Shown: positions 8,977 to 17,669, numbered from the stretch's first letter. The stretch: DNA of 64,000 nucleotides from Niallia sp. Man26 (GCF_022049065.2 NZ_CP095743.1:3823077-3887076), one strand, 5' to 3'. The notes: generated by a model not told the origin, from the sequence alone. Numbers and translations: made by a program.

Positions 8977-8991
8977 AGTAAACGTTTTCAT
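8977..8991 (-). promoter_or_regulatory. cre site (CcpA operator) upstream of cstA
   Basis: On the minus strand ATGAAAACGTTTACT matches the degenerate Gram-positive cre consensus WTGNAANCGNWNNCW at every defined position. It lies between the cstA start and the upstream terminator region, where CcpA could block transcription in glucose. Confidence 0.7.
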
Positions 8992-9076
8992 TTTTTATTT
9001 CAATATCGAGTATTGTCATATTTTAGGGATTAGGACAAACGGACTTAAGACTGCTAAGACAGAATAACTAATCAAC

Positions 9077-9106
9077 AAAAAAAGGCCCTTTTAAAGCGCC
9101 TTTTTT
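9077..9106 (-). terminator. Intrinsic terminator of the phn-type operon
   Basis: AAAAAAGGC ... GCCTTTTTT hairpin ten bases past the stop of the phosphatase gene. Confidence 0.75.
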
Positions 9107-9115
9107 CAGAAACTC

Positions 9116-9910
9116 TTATTCTAACCATAGATTTTGCAGTGCTACTCGGTCTGCTGCAGTCAAGTTCAATTCCTTCTCAAAGTAAATGTCCATGTTTCCA
9201 TAAGTATCCTCAATAACCGTAAATACTGCTTGTAAATATTCTTCTTTCGCCGCCATCATTACATCAAACAACAAGAGTTCTTCCTCTGTCAGCTGTCCAG
9301 ACAGCTCTGCTTTGATTATTTCCTGGAATTCTCGCATGGTTTCGTTTGTAATTAAGTAATCCTCTATGATTGTTTCTTTAGGAACACCCAATGCTGATAA
9401 AATCAAAGCAGCTCCTACCCCAGTCCTGTCCTTGCCTGCTGCACAATGATGAACAATCCCTAGATTTTCAGGGTTTTGGATAACTTCGAACAATCTTTTG
9501 TAGGAAGAATTATTTAAGGTCATTTTTCCGTACATTTCAGCTAATCCAGTTATATTTATATTTTTAAATAATTCACTTTTTACTATATCCTCCATTGATT
9601 GAACAAGCCCCTGTACTTCTCCAGCAATTGCAGGAATTCTCTCGTTTATGATTCCCTCTATAACAGGATCTGGTTTGACGGAAGCTTCCCCATCATCACG
9701 ATAATCAAATATATACTTTATTCCCAGTGTGCTGAAAATCTCTTTATCTCTTTCCGTCATTCCCGTCAATTCGGCTGAACGGTAAAACACTCCATATTTA
9801 ACTGTTCTTCCATCCGTGGTTTTATATCCACCCATATCGCGAAAATTGCGGATTCCTTCAAATGGAATAATTCTGCTTTTTGGACTTGCTGTTACTCCTT
9901 GTTTCTCCAT
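9116..9910 (-). CDS. Tyrosine-protein phosphatase (Y_phosphatase3 type), last gene of the phn-type operon
   Basis: A 264-residue DSP-like phosphatase. The P-loop HCAAGKDRTG places Cys156 as nucleophile and Arg162 as phosphate binder. The N-terminal IRNFRDMGGYKTTDGRTVKYG and FRSAEL-like YRSAEL stretches are typical of this family, whose members act on phosphotyrosine or phosphoinositides. It follows phnC by 25 bases on the same strand with an AAGGGGTG ribosome binding site, and a terminator comes only after it, so it is probably co-transcribed with the transporter. A phosphatase in a phosphonate or phosphite uptake operon may process a phosphorylated import; that is inference. Confidence 0.82.
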   Translation of the reverse strand: MEKQGVTASPKSRIIPFEGIRNFRDMGGYKTTDGRTVKYGVFYRSAELTGMTERDKEIFSTLGIKYIFDYRDDGEASVKPDPVIEGIINERIPAIAGEVQGLVQSMEDIVKSELFKNINITGLAEMYGKMTLNNSSYKRLFEVIQNPENLGIVHHCAAGKDRTGVGAALILSALGVPKETIIEDYLITNETMREFQEIIKAELSGQLTEEELLLFDVMMAAKEEYLQAVFTVIEDTYGNMDIYFEKELNLTAADRVALQNLWLE

Positions 9911-9935
9911 TTACAACTACACCCCTTCTTTTAGC

Positions 9936-10709
9936 TTAATTGGCTTGCTCCAACATCTCTTGCTCTTTTCCTTCATAAAGGTATTTAATCATTGCATCTG
10001 TTAATTCACTTGCCTCTCCATCAAAGATAATGGTGCCTGCTTTTACTGCTACAATTCTAGTTGCATATCTTTTGGCCACATCGACTTGATGGAGGTTTAC
10101 TAAGCAGGCAATTCCTTGCTCCTTACAGTTTTTATAAATAGCGTCCATCACAACAGTTGATGATTTAGGATCTAGGGAAGCGATTGGCTCATCTGCCAAG
10201 ATAAGCTCAGGATTTTGCGCTAAAGCACGGCATACGCCAACGCGCTGTTTTTGGCCACCTGACAGCTCGTCCGCCCGCTTGTAAATTTCAGCTTCTAATC
10301 CTACCTTTTCAAGGAGCATGATTGCCTCCCTTTTATCCGCTTCCTTATAGCGGTTAAAGACTCCTGCCAGTGAACCCATATATCCTAATCGGCCATGAAG
10401 AACATTTTCGAGGACACTTGATCGGTAAATCAGGTTATAATGTTGAAAAATCATGCCCATTTTTGATCTGATTTTTCTCAATTCATTTTTATTTACTTTT
10501 TCAATATGCTGATTATGGAACTCAATCGTCCCTTCTGTCGGTTCAATTAAACGATTGATACTGCGCAGTAAAGTTGATTTTCCAGCACCGCTTGGTCCAA
10601 TTACGGCTATAAATTCCCCTTTTTTCACCTCAAGATTAATATCTTTTAACGCTAATGTGCCGCCATTATATGTTTTTGCTAGATTCGTAATTTTAAGGAT
10701 GGTTTCCAT
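9936..10709 (-). CDS. phnC: Phosphonate-type ABC transporter ATP-binding protein
   Basis: ABC ATPase of 257 residues. It has Walker A (GPSGAGKST) near residue 38, the ABC signature LSGGQKQRVG near 149, Walker B (LILADEP) and the H-loop (NLHQVD). The closest match by pattern is PhnC of phosphonate, phosphite or similar oxyanion importers. A double ATG occurs; the second (10709) is better spaced from AGGAGG. It is the third component of a phnD-phnE-phnE-phnC arrangement. Confidence 0.88.
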   Translation of the reverse strand: METILKITNLAKTYNGGTLALKDINLEVKKGEFIAVIGPSGAGKSTLLRSINRLIEPTEGTIEFHNQHIEKVNKNELRKIRSKMGMIFQHYNLIYRSSVLENVLHGRLGYMGSLAGVFNRYKEADKREAIMLLEKVGLEAEIYKRADELSGGQKQRVGVCRALAQNPELILADEPIASLDPKSSTVVMDAIYKNCKEQGIACLVNLHQVDVAKRYATRIVAVKAGTIIFDGEASELTDAMIKYLYEGKEQEMLEQAN

Positions 10710-10719
10710 CATATTCCTC

Positions 10720-11565
10720 CTAATTAGACATGCGCTTGCGAATTTGAGTTGTCATGAATTCAAGCATAAACATTGTGATAAAGACCATTACTATTCCTAA
10801 GCTTAGACTGCTGAAATCATAGAAGGATATATATCCTTGAATTAATAGTCCTATACCGCCAGCACCAACCATTCCCAAAATAACAGATTCAGCTACATTC
10901 ATTTCAAATCGAAAGGCTGTAATAGCCAGAAAGCTAGTGAGAAGTGTAGGAATTAAGCCTCTAAAAACAATATGCCACCATGTTGCCCCAACTGATTGCA
11001 GTGCTTCAATTGTTTCTTGGCCCACTTCTTCAATTTGAGCAGAAAAGGATTTCACTAAATAAGAGCAGGTTGGAAAAATAAGACCTAACACACCTGCCAT
11101 CGTTCCAAACCCAATGCTGGCTACAGCAATTAAGACCCACACAGTTGCTGGGATAGCACGGATAACCATAAAGAGGAAACGGAGCAGCATTCCAAAGTAT
11201 CTGTTCGGAGTAGTGTTTCTTGCTGCGAGAAATGCAAGTACAGCTGCAAAGATAATACTAAGAACAAGACTTAAAAAGGCTGTTACTAAGGAAACTACCA
11301 TTTCACTTGCCAGCTCAGGAAATTCGGCAAAAGACATTTGCAGCATCATAGACAGAACAGATGGAATTCTTGCTACTCCCTCTTGAAACTGGGAGAAGCT
11401 TATATCTATCTGAAAAACACAAACAATAAATAGGATACCGACTGTTGTGAAAAAGTATTGTTGCTGCCTCTTAGTCTGTTTATGTGCTATTGGTATTTTT
11501 TTCTTCGTTAGCATACTTTCTTTCATTACTAATGTATTAGGGATCGGCATTTGGCTTTTTGACAT
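10720..11565 (-). CDS. phnE: Phosphonate-type ABC transporter permease (second PhnE)
   Basis: Permease of 281 residues with a cytoplasmic N-terminus of about 35 residues and six hydrophobic segments. The BPD permease loop motif EALQSVGATWWHIVFRGLIP lies near residue 190, and the family ending VGAGGIGLLIQGYI near 240. It pairs with the adjoining permease to form a heterodimeric channel. The gene begins one base after the upstream permease stop; AAGGGAGAG inside the upstream coding end serves as RBS. Confidence 0.87.
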   Translation of the reverse strand: MSKSQMPIPNTLVMKESMLTKKKIPIAHKQTKRQQQYFFTTVGILFIVCVFQIDISFSQFQEGVARIPSVLSMMLQMSFAEFPELASEMVVSLVTAFLSLVLSIIFAAVLAFLAARNTTPNRYFGMLLRFLFMVIRAIPATVWVLIAVASIGFGTMAGVLGLIFPTCSYLVKSFSAQIEEVGQETIEALQSVGATWWHIVFRGLIPTLLTSFLAITAFRFEMNVAESVILGMVGAGGIGLLIQGYISFYDFSSLSLGIVMVFITMFMLEFMTTQIRKRMSN

Positions 11566-11566
11566 G

Positions 11567-12364
11567 TTAAATTAATCTCTCCCTTACCCGGTTTGTTACA
11601 AACTCGACCATTAAAATCAGGATGACCATTATGGCAATGACGGTAGAGGTTTTGCCATATTGAAACAAATCCATCGTTTGCTTTAAGATGCTTCCCATTC
11701 CCCCTGCTCCTACCAGCCCAAGAATGGCGGAAGCGCGGATGTTAATTTCGAACATAAACAGCGTCCATGAATAAAAGCCCGGCAGGAACTGCGGAATAAT
11801 TCCATGTTTAATCTTTTGGAAATAGGAAGCACCACAAGCATCAAGAGCCTCGATGCCTTCCTTGTTCAGCTCTTCAATCGATTCTGCATAGACACGGGAT
11901 AAAAAGCTTGTCCCAAACAAGACTAGCGCAAACAGCCCTGGCATTGTTCCAACCCCAAATATTACTACCAAAATAGATGCCCATACTAAGAAGGGAATAT
12001 TTCTTAAAAAGGCAATTATCCCTCTGAAAAACAGCCGAACAGCTGAATGCGGCGTCGTATTGTGCGCCATACAAAATCCAATGACAATGCCCAGTACGGA
12101 AGACAAACATGTTGTCACTACCGCAAAAATAAGTGTATCGACAACAGGACCAAGGTATGTGCTCAGATCACTAATATTCGGTGGAAAAAAATCTGTAAAT
12201 AAAAACTGAAAAAATAAAGGGATGCTTTGGATTAGCTCAAATATATCCATTTCTACAAACCAAACGGAAAAAGCAATCAGGATGGCGAAGAATATAAGGG
12301 ACAATGTCCCTTTCATTTTGCGCATTTCAGCTGTTTTCAGCGCAGGGTTATTGTGTGCTGGCAT
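11567..12364 (-). CDS. phnE: Phosphonate-type ABC transporter permease (first PhnE)
   Basis: Permease of 265 residues with six hydrophobic segments, the EAA-like loop EALDACGASYFQKIKHGIIPQ and the C-terminal LGLVGAGGMGSIL motif of PhnE proteins. It lies 12 bases downstream of phnD and abuts the second permease gene. Two different PhnE subunits in one operon are common in Firmicutes. Confidence 0.87.
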   Translation of the reverse strand: MPAHNNPALKTAEMRKMKGTLSLIFFAILIAFSVWFVEMDIFELIQSIPLFFQFLFTDFFPPNISDLSTYLGPVVDTLIFAVVTTCLSSVLGIVIGFCMAHNTTPHSAVRLFFRGIIAFLRNIPFLVWASILVVIFGVGTMPGLFALVLFGTSFLSRVYAESIEELNKEGIEALDACGASYFQKIKHGIIPQFLPGFYSWTLFMFEINIRASAILGLVGAGGMGSILKQTMDLFQYGKTSTVIAIMVILILMVEFVTNRVRERLI

Positions 12365-12376
12365 ATCAGTTCCTCC

Positions 12377-13291
12377 TTAGCTTTCCAATAGTTGCTCAGG
12401 ACTTAAGTTAAGCATTTCAGCTATATCACGCAATTGGTCATAATCACTATCAGATGCTTCCATAAACTTTGCATTTTCCGTACCCAAAATATTTTTAAAA
12501 TACTGCGGATCATCGTAGCTCAATAAAAACTCTTTAATATTGTCTTTCATTTCTTGATCTAAGCCGCTTCTTACTGCAAATGGTGCTCCAACAGGAATTG
12601 CTTCAGACTCTGCAATAACACGGTAGGAACCTTTTTCAATTATTCCTTTTTCCTCAAGCATTGCCGGCATCATCGCAGAAACCCCGGCAGCATCATATTG
12701 GCCGCGCACAACACCTATAAGGGCCTTATCATGTCCTCCAGCGAATTGCACGCTTTTAAAGAAACTTTTTTCCAGTTCCTCTACACCAATGCCCAGCTCT
12801 TTAACAATCGTTGATTTAGGAAGCAAATGCCCTGTTGTGGATACTGGATCAGCAAATCCAATTGTTTTGCCTTCCAAATCGGCAATTGTTTGAATGTCTG
12901 AATCTTTAGGAACAACAATAACAGATGGCGCCTGTCCTTCTAATTCTGGATTATTTAGATTAGCAATAAGCTCTGCATCTGCTCTTTCCTCCGCAACTAT
13001 GTAGGAGAACGGACCAAACATAGCCATATCTGCTTTATTATTCTTCATCGCTTCGATTGCAGCATTATAGCTGTTGGCCTGATAAGCCTCCACTTTAACG
13101 CCAATTTTTTCAGAGAGTTCCTTTTCAAAATTACTGTATGTTTTTTGCATTTGTTCATCAGACTCCTGTGGCAGATAAGCAATAACAAACTTATCCTTTT
13201 TTGCAGAACCTGACGAACTGCTTGTCCCACAGCCAGCTAAAATCCCCGATATGATAAGCATGAACACTAAAAATGAAAGAAGTTTTTTCAT
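12377..13291 (-). CDS. phnD: Phosphonate-type substrate-binding lipoprotein
   Basis: Lipoprotein of 304 residues: basic start, hydrophobic stretch and lipobox LAGC with Cys21 as the lipidated residue. The mature part is a PhnD/SsuA-type periplasmic-binding fold (KFVIAYLPQESDEQMQKTY, MAMFGPFSYIVA, GFADPVSTTGHLLPKS, ... FAGGHDKALIGVVRGQYDA), as in proteins binding phosphonates, phosphite or related compounds. The exact ligand cannot be read. ATG 13291 is chosen of two adjacent ATGs because of its spacing from AGGAGG. It is the first gene of the operon and is divergent from a GntR regulator. Confidence 0.88.
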   Translation of the reverse strand: MKKLLSFLVFMLIISGILAGCGTSSSSGSAKKDKFVIAYLPQESDEQMQKTYSNFEKELSEKIGVKVEAYQANSYNAAIEAMKNNKADMAMFGPFSYIVAEERADAELIANLNNPELEGQAPSVIVVPKDSDIQTIADLEGKTIGFADPVSTTGHLLPKSTIVKELGIGVEELEKSFFKSVQFAGGHDKALIGVVRGQYDAAGVSAMMPAMLEEKGIIEKGSYRVIAESEAIPVGAPFAVRSGLDQEMKDNIKEFLLSYDDPQYFKNILGTENAKFMEASDSDYDQLRDIAEMLNLSPEQLLES

Positions 13292-13392
13292 CATTTCCTC
13301 CTGAAATTATCGATTTTTTTCCTGTATGGCCACATCTTTATTTTTATAAGGACTAAGAACATCACTTCAAAAAACCGGAAAGAAAACCTCCT

Positions 13393-13424
13393 TTGAATGC
13401 AACTTGTATACAACTTGAATGCAA
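13393..13424. promoter_or_regulatory. Putative GntR operator: palindrome flanked by direct repeats
   Basis: The dyad TTGTATACAA (13404-13413) sits exactly between two copies of TTGAATGCAA (13393-13402 and 13415-13424) in the region shared by phnD and the divergent gntR gene. TTGTATACAA-like dyads are usual for FadR/HutC-type GntR proteins. Confidence 0.6.
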
Positions 13425-13568
13425 TAATAGAATAACGCCTTAACGTAAAGTCCATATTAACGAACTATTAAGTTAATGTAAGTAAATCACTTAGCTTTTG
13501 TTTGTTGCGGTTGCATAAAGTATCAGGTAAGATAAGTGTGCAATCCTATTTTGAAAGGAAATGGAAAT

Positions 13569-14210
13569 ATGTCCTCCTTAGTTGACATCGCCTACAACAA
13601 AATCAGGGAAAACATTATGACTGGTATTTATATGCCTGGATCCCTTTTATCAGAAAATGAACTAGCTGAACTGCTGAACATGAGCCGGACACCTATTAGA
13701 AGTGCCATCTCCCGTTTAGAAACAGAAGGGTTCGTCTCCTCACTAAAAAACAGGGGCATTTTCGTAAAAGAAATATCTTTCAAAGAAATGTTAGATGTAA
13801 TGGAAGTATTCCTATTTTTAGAAGAGTTTTCCGTGGATTCCGTTAAGGAAAAAGGCCTCACCTTTAATATAGAAGAATTAAAAACCCATTTAGATCAGCA
13901 ACTTGAAGCGGAAGAAAGAGATGATTATCCTTCCTATGTGCACTCATCCATGATGTTCACACGAAGTATGATCACTTCAGCTAATAACCACAGAATGCTG
14001 CAAATCATGGATTCTGTTAAGGATAAGCTTATTCATTTCGGCATTATCAATTGGAAGCTGACACCTCATCAAAAACATTACTCTGCCAATCTACTAAACA
14101 AGGCTATTTATGAAGCGGTTTGTGCCGAGAATTATGCGGAGGTCAAGCGGTTATGTAAAGAGGCTTATGGGAGAAATCGGGAACGATTTATTCGATCTGG
14201 AATTCAGTAA
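13569..14210 (+). CDS. GntR family transcriptional regulator
   Basis: Regulator of 213 residues with an N-terminal winged helix (AYNKIRENIMTGIYMPGSLLSE ... MSRTPIRSAISRLETEGFV) typical of GntR, and an all-helical C-terminal domain resembling the FCD ligand-binding fold of the FadR subfamily. ATG 13569 follows GAAAGGA; the longer frame to 13536 has no clear RBS. It is transcribed away from the phn-type operon, so it is the likely local regulator of phosphonate-type uptake. Confidence 0.87.
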   Translation: MSSLVDIAYNKIRENIMTGIYMPGSLLSENELAELLNMSRTPIRSAISRLETEGFVSSLKNRGIFVKEISFKEMLDVMEVFLFLEEFSVDSVKEKGLTFNIEELKTHLDQQLEAEERDDYPSYVHSSMMFTRSMITSANNHRMLQIMDSVKDKLIHFGIINWKLTPHQKHYSANLLNKAIYEAVCAENYAEVKRLCKEAYGRNRERFIRSGIQ

Positions 14211-14217
14211 AATCAGG

Positions 14218-14250
14218 AAACGGCCGTTGTTGCGGCTGTTTATTTTTATT
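14218..14250 (+). terminator. Intrinsic terminator of gntR
   Basis: AAACGGCCG pairs with CGGCTGTTT (one G-T pair) and is followed by TATTTTTATTTT just after the gntR stop. Confidence 0.8.
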
Positions 14251-14307
14251 TTGGAACAAACAAAAAGAAAAGCTATTCTAGCTTCTCTTGTACGGCACTT
14301 TTTAGTT

Positions 14308-14463
14308 TTACCCATTAACCTTCAGCTTTCTCTTTAATCGAATTGCTACCATTTCAAGCAGAATGGCAACGGCTAAAATAAATTACGTTATTGCTTCTAT
14401 TTCTCTAATATCCAGATAGAAATTGCTGGCCATAAACATATCAAATCCAATACCACCTGCTCA
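14308..14463 (-). pseudogene. Remnant of a PhnE-type ABC permease C-terminus
   Basis: Read on the minus strand this segment gives AGGIGFDMFMASNFYLDIRE, then EIEAIT, an in-frame TAA, and then FILAVAILLEMVAIRLKRKL before a normal stop. It matches the last helix region of a PhnE/BPD permease (the AGGIGF motif followed by a membrane segment and a basic tail). It lacks the rest of the gene and is interrupted by stops, so it is a decayed fragment. It lies just beyond gntR of the intact phn-type locus. Confidence 0.75.
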
Positions 14464-14481
14464 GCTGCTAATGTAATGATG

Positions 14482-14517
14482 AAAAAATAATAAGCCCAGC
14501 TAAGCTTATTATTTTTT
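14482..14517. terminator. Orphan terminator-like hairpin
   Basis: Perfect 14-bp stem AAAAAATAATAAGC / GCTTATTATTTTTT around an 8-base loop. It may be left over from the gene now represented by the permease remnant, or end weak transcripts from either side. Confidence 0.6.
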
Positions 14518-14624
14518 GTTGTAGTATTCTTAAAGAAGAAAATATAATTCATGTATTATATTGTTATAAAAGTAAAAGAAAATAATATCTACGATTTTAG
14601 AATTAAAGCAACTTACCTCTACTG

Positions 14625-15644
14625 TTACATATTCTTTAAATTCTCAATCCAACTGTTATAACAATCAAATAAGTTAGATTGAAAGAAGTCATAATGTCTT
14701 CTATTTAAAAATGCTTCGTATTTAATATCTAACAGAGCATTTTTCACTTCATTTGTTTGAAATTTTAAGTCGTTATTGTCAAATAACATATGATTTTCGG
14801 ATATTATTGTTTCTATTTCTGCAATAAGATAAATGGCATTATCGATTATGGTATACCACTCATCATTTTTTGAAATTGGACGTTCAGACATAACAAATTC
14901 TAGCTTAGGAAATAGTTCAGAATGTCTCAGCTCTATAAGTTTAACAATTCGTTCTTTAACATTACTTTCAAATAGTTTATTTCCACACATGTTAATATTA
15001 ATGAGGAATCTCTCGTTATCTATTTGATAGACAACAGCATTATTATTTAAATAGGAGCTTATTTTTTCTAAATCATACAAATTGGATCCATAACAAATTA
15101 TATTGCCATGCTTACTTATTAATCTATTGCATTCGGAAATTACCGTTTCTACTGATTTACTAACGGAATCAACATTTATTAAAATAAATGAAAAATAGTT
15201 CTCAGCAAGAAAATCCATATTAAAATCTTCACCTATAAAAAGTGGAATTATATTCTCCAATGGATGTTCAACCGATTCTTTACTTTGAAAAACTTCGTAA
15301 AGTTTATTTTCACTTCCGAAAAAGGTAATTATTTCAGCATAGGTTTTGCTGAAAACACTTCCTCCGATAGTTAGTAACGATGATTTTTTGTTCGTACTTG
15401 ATAAATTCTTAAATATTTGGGAAAGTATTAAAATAGTTTCTGCTTTAATAATACTTGATACATTAACACCATTTATTAATTCAATTAATTGATAGAAGAT
15501 TTGAATTTGTTTTTCTACAGCTAAAGAAGATATATTTTGATATCTATCTTCAAAATCATAGACAATATCCCCCTCGAATAATAACTTATTGTTAGAAAGG
15601 GTTATTTTTCTATCAAAAAGGGTTATTTCTTTACTTTTTTCCAT
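14625..15644 (-). CDS. Unidentified AT-rich protein paired with a glycosyltransferase
   Basis: A 339-residue protein I do not recognise. It has no signal peptide or membrane segment. The middle (about residues 85-185) contains a pattern like a nucleotide- or SAM-binding fold (SLLTIGGSVFSKTYAEIITF, then FSFILINVDS and NIICYGSNLYDLEKISSYL). The C-terminal third is helical. Its start overlaps the end of the upstream glycosyltransferase gene by 14 bases, so the pair is translated together and may modify the same acceptor. Codon use is very AT-rich compared with the core genes, which hints at acquisition. Confidence 0.6.
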   Translation of the reverse strand: MEKSKEITLFDRKITLSNNKLLFEGDIVYDFEDRYQNISSLAVEKQIQIFYQLIELINGVNVSSIIKAETILILSQIFKNLSSTNKKSSLLTIGGSVFSKTYAEIITFFGSENKLYEVFQSKESVEHPLENIIPLFIGEDFNMDFLAENYFSFILINVDSVSKSVETVISECNRLISKHGNIICYGSNLYDLEKISSYLNNNAVVYQIDNERFLININMCGNKLFESNVKERIVKLIELRHSELFPKLEFVMSERPISKNDEWYTIIDNAIYLIAEIETIISENHMLFDNNDLKFQTNEVKNALLDIKYEAFLNRRHYDFFQSNLFDCYNSWIENLKNM

Positions 15645-16770
15645 ATATTATTTCCCCTACTGGCATATTTAAAAGGTTATCAAGCTTATATACCATTTTT
15701 TCATAATTAAAAAATCTATCTTGATACTCCTGAATATCAAAACAACCTCTTTCAAAGTAACTTTCATCATTGCAAACTTCTAAAAGAACATTTGATAATT
15801 GCATTATATTATTAATTTCAAAGCTTTTACCACACTGCCCCCAATTAGTTGCCTCATTCACAGCATCAATGTCACTACAAATAATATAACAGCCATTCCT
15901 CGCAGCCTCTACCCAAACGTTAGGTGTACCTCCTTCAAAAATTGATGTCAAAGCAAATATCTTAGCTTTTCTATATTCATCCTCAAGAACATCTTTATCT
16001 AGTATCTTTCCTGTAAAGATAATTCTCTCTTTTAAGAATGGATATCTTTTGAAAAAATTCTCAATAAATGGTTTAAAAGAATCCTCAATGTTTCCTATTA
16101 ACTTTACTTTCCATTGTGGAAGAGAACTAGCTATTCGTCTAAAAGATTCCAATAAAATCTCATTTGCCTTTTGATTTGTTCCTATTCTTCCAACCGTCAA
16201 AATAGTATTTTCTTTTTCCAAGTAATCGATTGTTCTCCTTTTAATACCAGGAGTACCATTAGGTATATAATCAATTTTATATGGCCACTTTCTAGATAAA
16301 TGCTGCTTTAACTTTTTAGATTCAACAGTTATTACATCACAATTACCAAGGAATGATTTATAATTACTATCCCGAAATGGAATTCTGTCTTCCCAGTAAA
16401 TATTAGCATCTAATTTCAAGATAACCTTACCATCAGGTCGAAGACTTTTATAATGAGAAACCATCTTACTATGTGAAGGATATGCTCCAAAGCAAAACAT
16501 AACATCTATCTTTTTATAATTCTCAGAAATGTAATCACAGCAAAATTCCACCCATTCGGTTATATCAATTGGGGTACCCAGTATTTCCATTTTCAAGCCC
16601 TCTAACCGTTCTAGGTAGGTATACTCTTCCTTTTTTGCTGTAACTATCACAGCATTGTAACCCAGATATTTGTGAAACATATAAGGTATAAGACAACAGT
16701 CTTTCATCAGCTGTTCATTACTATAATATATATAGGGTGAAAAGTTATAAATTCCTTTTAAATTATTCAT
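15631..16770 (-). CDS. Glycosyltransferase family 4-type protein
   Basis: A 379-residue GT-B fold glycosyltransferase. The C-terminal half shows TVGRIGTNQKANEILLESF (donor-binding start) and the E-x7-E type motif IFALTSIFEGGTPNVWVEAA, followed by NGCYIICSDIDAVNEA, as in GT4 enzymes. The N-terminal half is the acceptor domain with an unusual start (GIYNFSPYIYYSNEQLMKDC). Sugar and acceptor are unknown. It overlaps the following unknown gene and lies in a very AT-rich segment; a surface or spore-coat glycosylation role is a guess from context. Confidence 0.78.
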   Translation of the reverse strand: MNNLKGIYNFSPYIYYSNEQLMKDCCLIPYMFHKYLGYNAVIVTAKKEEYTYLERLEGLKMEILGTPIDITEWVEFCCDYISENYKKIDVMFCFGAYPSHSKMVSHYKSLRPDGKVILKLDANIYWEDRIPFRDSNYKSFLGNCDVITVESKKLKQHLSRKWPYKIDYIPNGTPGIKRRTIDYLEKENTILTVGRIGTNQKANEILLESFRRIASSLPQWKVKLIGNIEDSFKPFIENFFKRYPFLKERIIFTGKILDKDVLEDEYRKAKIFALTSIFEGGTPNVWVEAARNGCYIICSDIDAVNEATNWGQCGKSFEINNIMQLSNVLLEVCNDESYFERGCFDIQEYQDRFFNYEKMVYKLDNLLNMPVGEIIYGKK

Positions 16771-16952
16771 TTAATGCCTTCCTTACTACTTAAATCTTAT
16801 ACTTTTTTAATATCCTATATTATATTACAAATAATACTAAGTAAATAGATGAACTGTATTACTCCTAAATTTTTTTTATCCTTTGACTAAATGAGTGCTA
16901 ATCTTAAAGATTAAAGGCAGAAAAGTACTACTATTGTTGGGAAAGTATTTTA

Positions 16953-17669
16953 CTAGTAGCCCAGAATAGCAACATACTGATTTTGCAGCGCAAATCTATT
17001 ATTTGACCAGCCTAAAGTATTCAGCACATAACCTAAAGAATCGGCATTATATCTGCCTGCGACCTTTTGATAGGCTAATAGTTCATAAACATTATTTAAA
17101 TCAAAATCTACAGGATACAAACCGCTTAAAGGATTTACAAAACCAGTGATAGGACTCTTCAATTTACCATTAGGATCATAAATTTCATTTAAATAATCTG
17201 CATCTCTTGTTGAGATATCGATTATATAATTTTGATTATTAAACTTGCTGAAAATCTTCACTTTATAATGATCTAAATACGTAACCTCGTACTGGTATTG
17301 TTCATTATAGACATTGAAATCAAATAACAGTTTTGCAGTATTCCCTTCCAAAGAATATATATAATGATACATAATTCCACCGCTGCCGCCGGTGGCAATA
17401 CTTATAAAAATATCGTCGATGCCATCTCCAGTGAAATCTCCTAAAAATAACACAGGATTGTAGCCTGCATTTTCACGTAGGGAAACACTTATTACATGGC
17501 CAGTTCTTCCATCTTGAACATGAAGCGTAATATTTTGAATAAATGGACTGTCTGCTGTCTTCGTTCCAGTTAAATAGACATTATCAGGCATTCCATCCCC
17601 ATTAACATCACCACGTGCAAAGGAAACAACTTCCGGCTGATTAACCCCAGTCCTATAATAATGATACAT
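16953..17669 (-). CDS. FG-GAP/VCBS repeat-like protein
   Basis: A 238-residue protein with repeated calcium-loop-like motifs (DVNGDGMPDN near residue 24 and DFTGDGIDDI near 76) spaced as in FG-GAP/VCBS beta-propeller repeats. It starts with MYHYYRTG and has no signal peptide, so secretion by the Sec route is not indicated; similar leaderless proteins occur in spores of Bacillaceae, but that localisation is inference. ATG 17669 is chosen because AGAGGG precedes it. The second half is Tyr/Asn-rich with no recognised domain. It is monocistronic and lies next to a glycosyltransferase pair. Confidence 0.65.
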   Translation of the reverse strand: MYHYYRTGVNQPEVVSFARGDVNGDGMPDNVYLTGTKTADSPFIQNITLHVQDGRTGHVISVSLRENAGYNPVLFLGDFTGDGIDDIFISIATGGSGGIMYHYIYSLEGNTAKLLFDFNVYNEQYQYEVTYLDHYKVKIFSKFNNQNYIIDISTRDADYLNEIYDPNGKLKSPITGFVNPLSGLYPVDFDLNNVYELLAYQKVAGRYNADSLGYVLNTLGWSNNRFALQNQYVAILGY

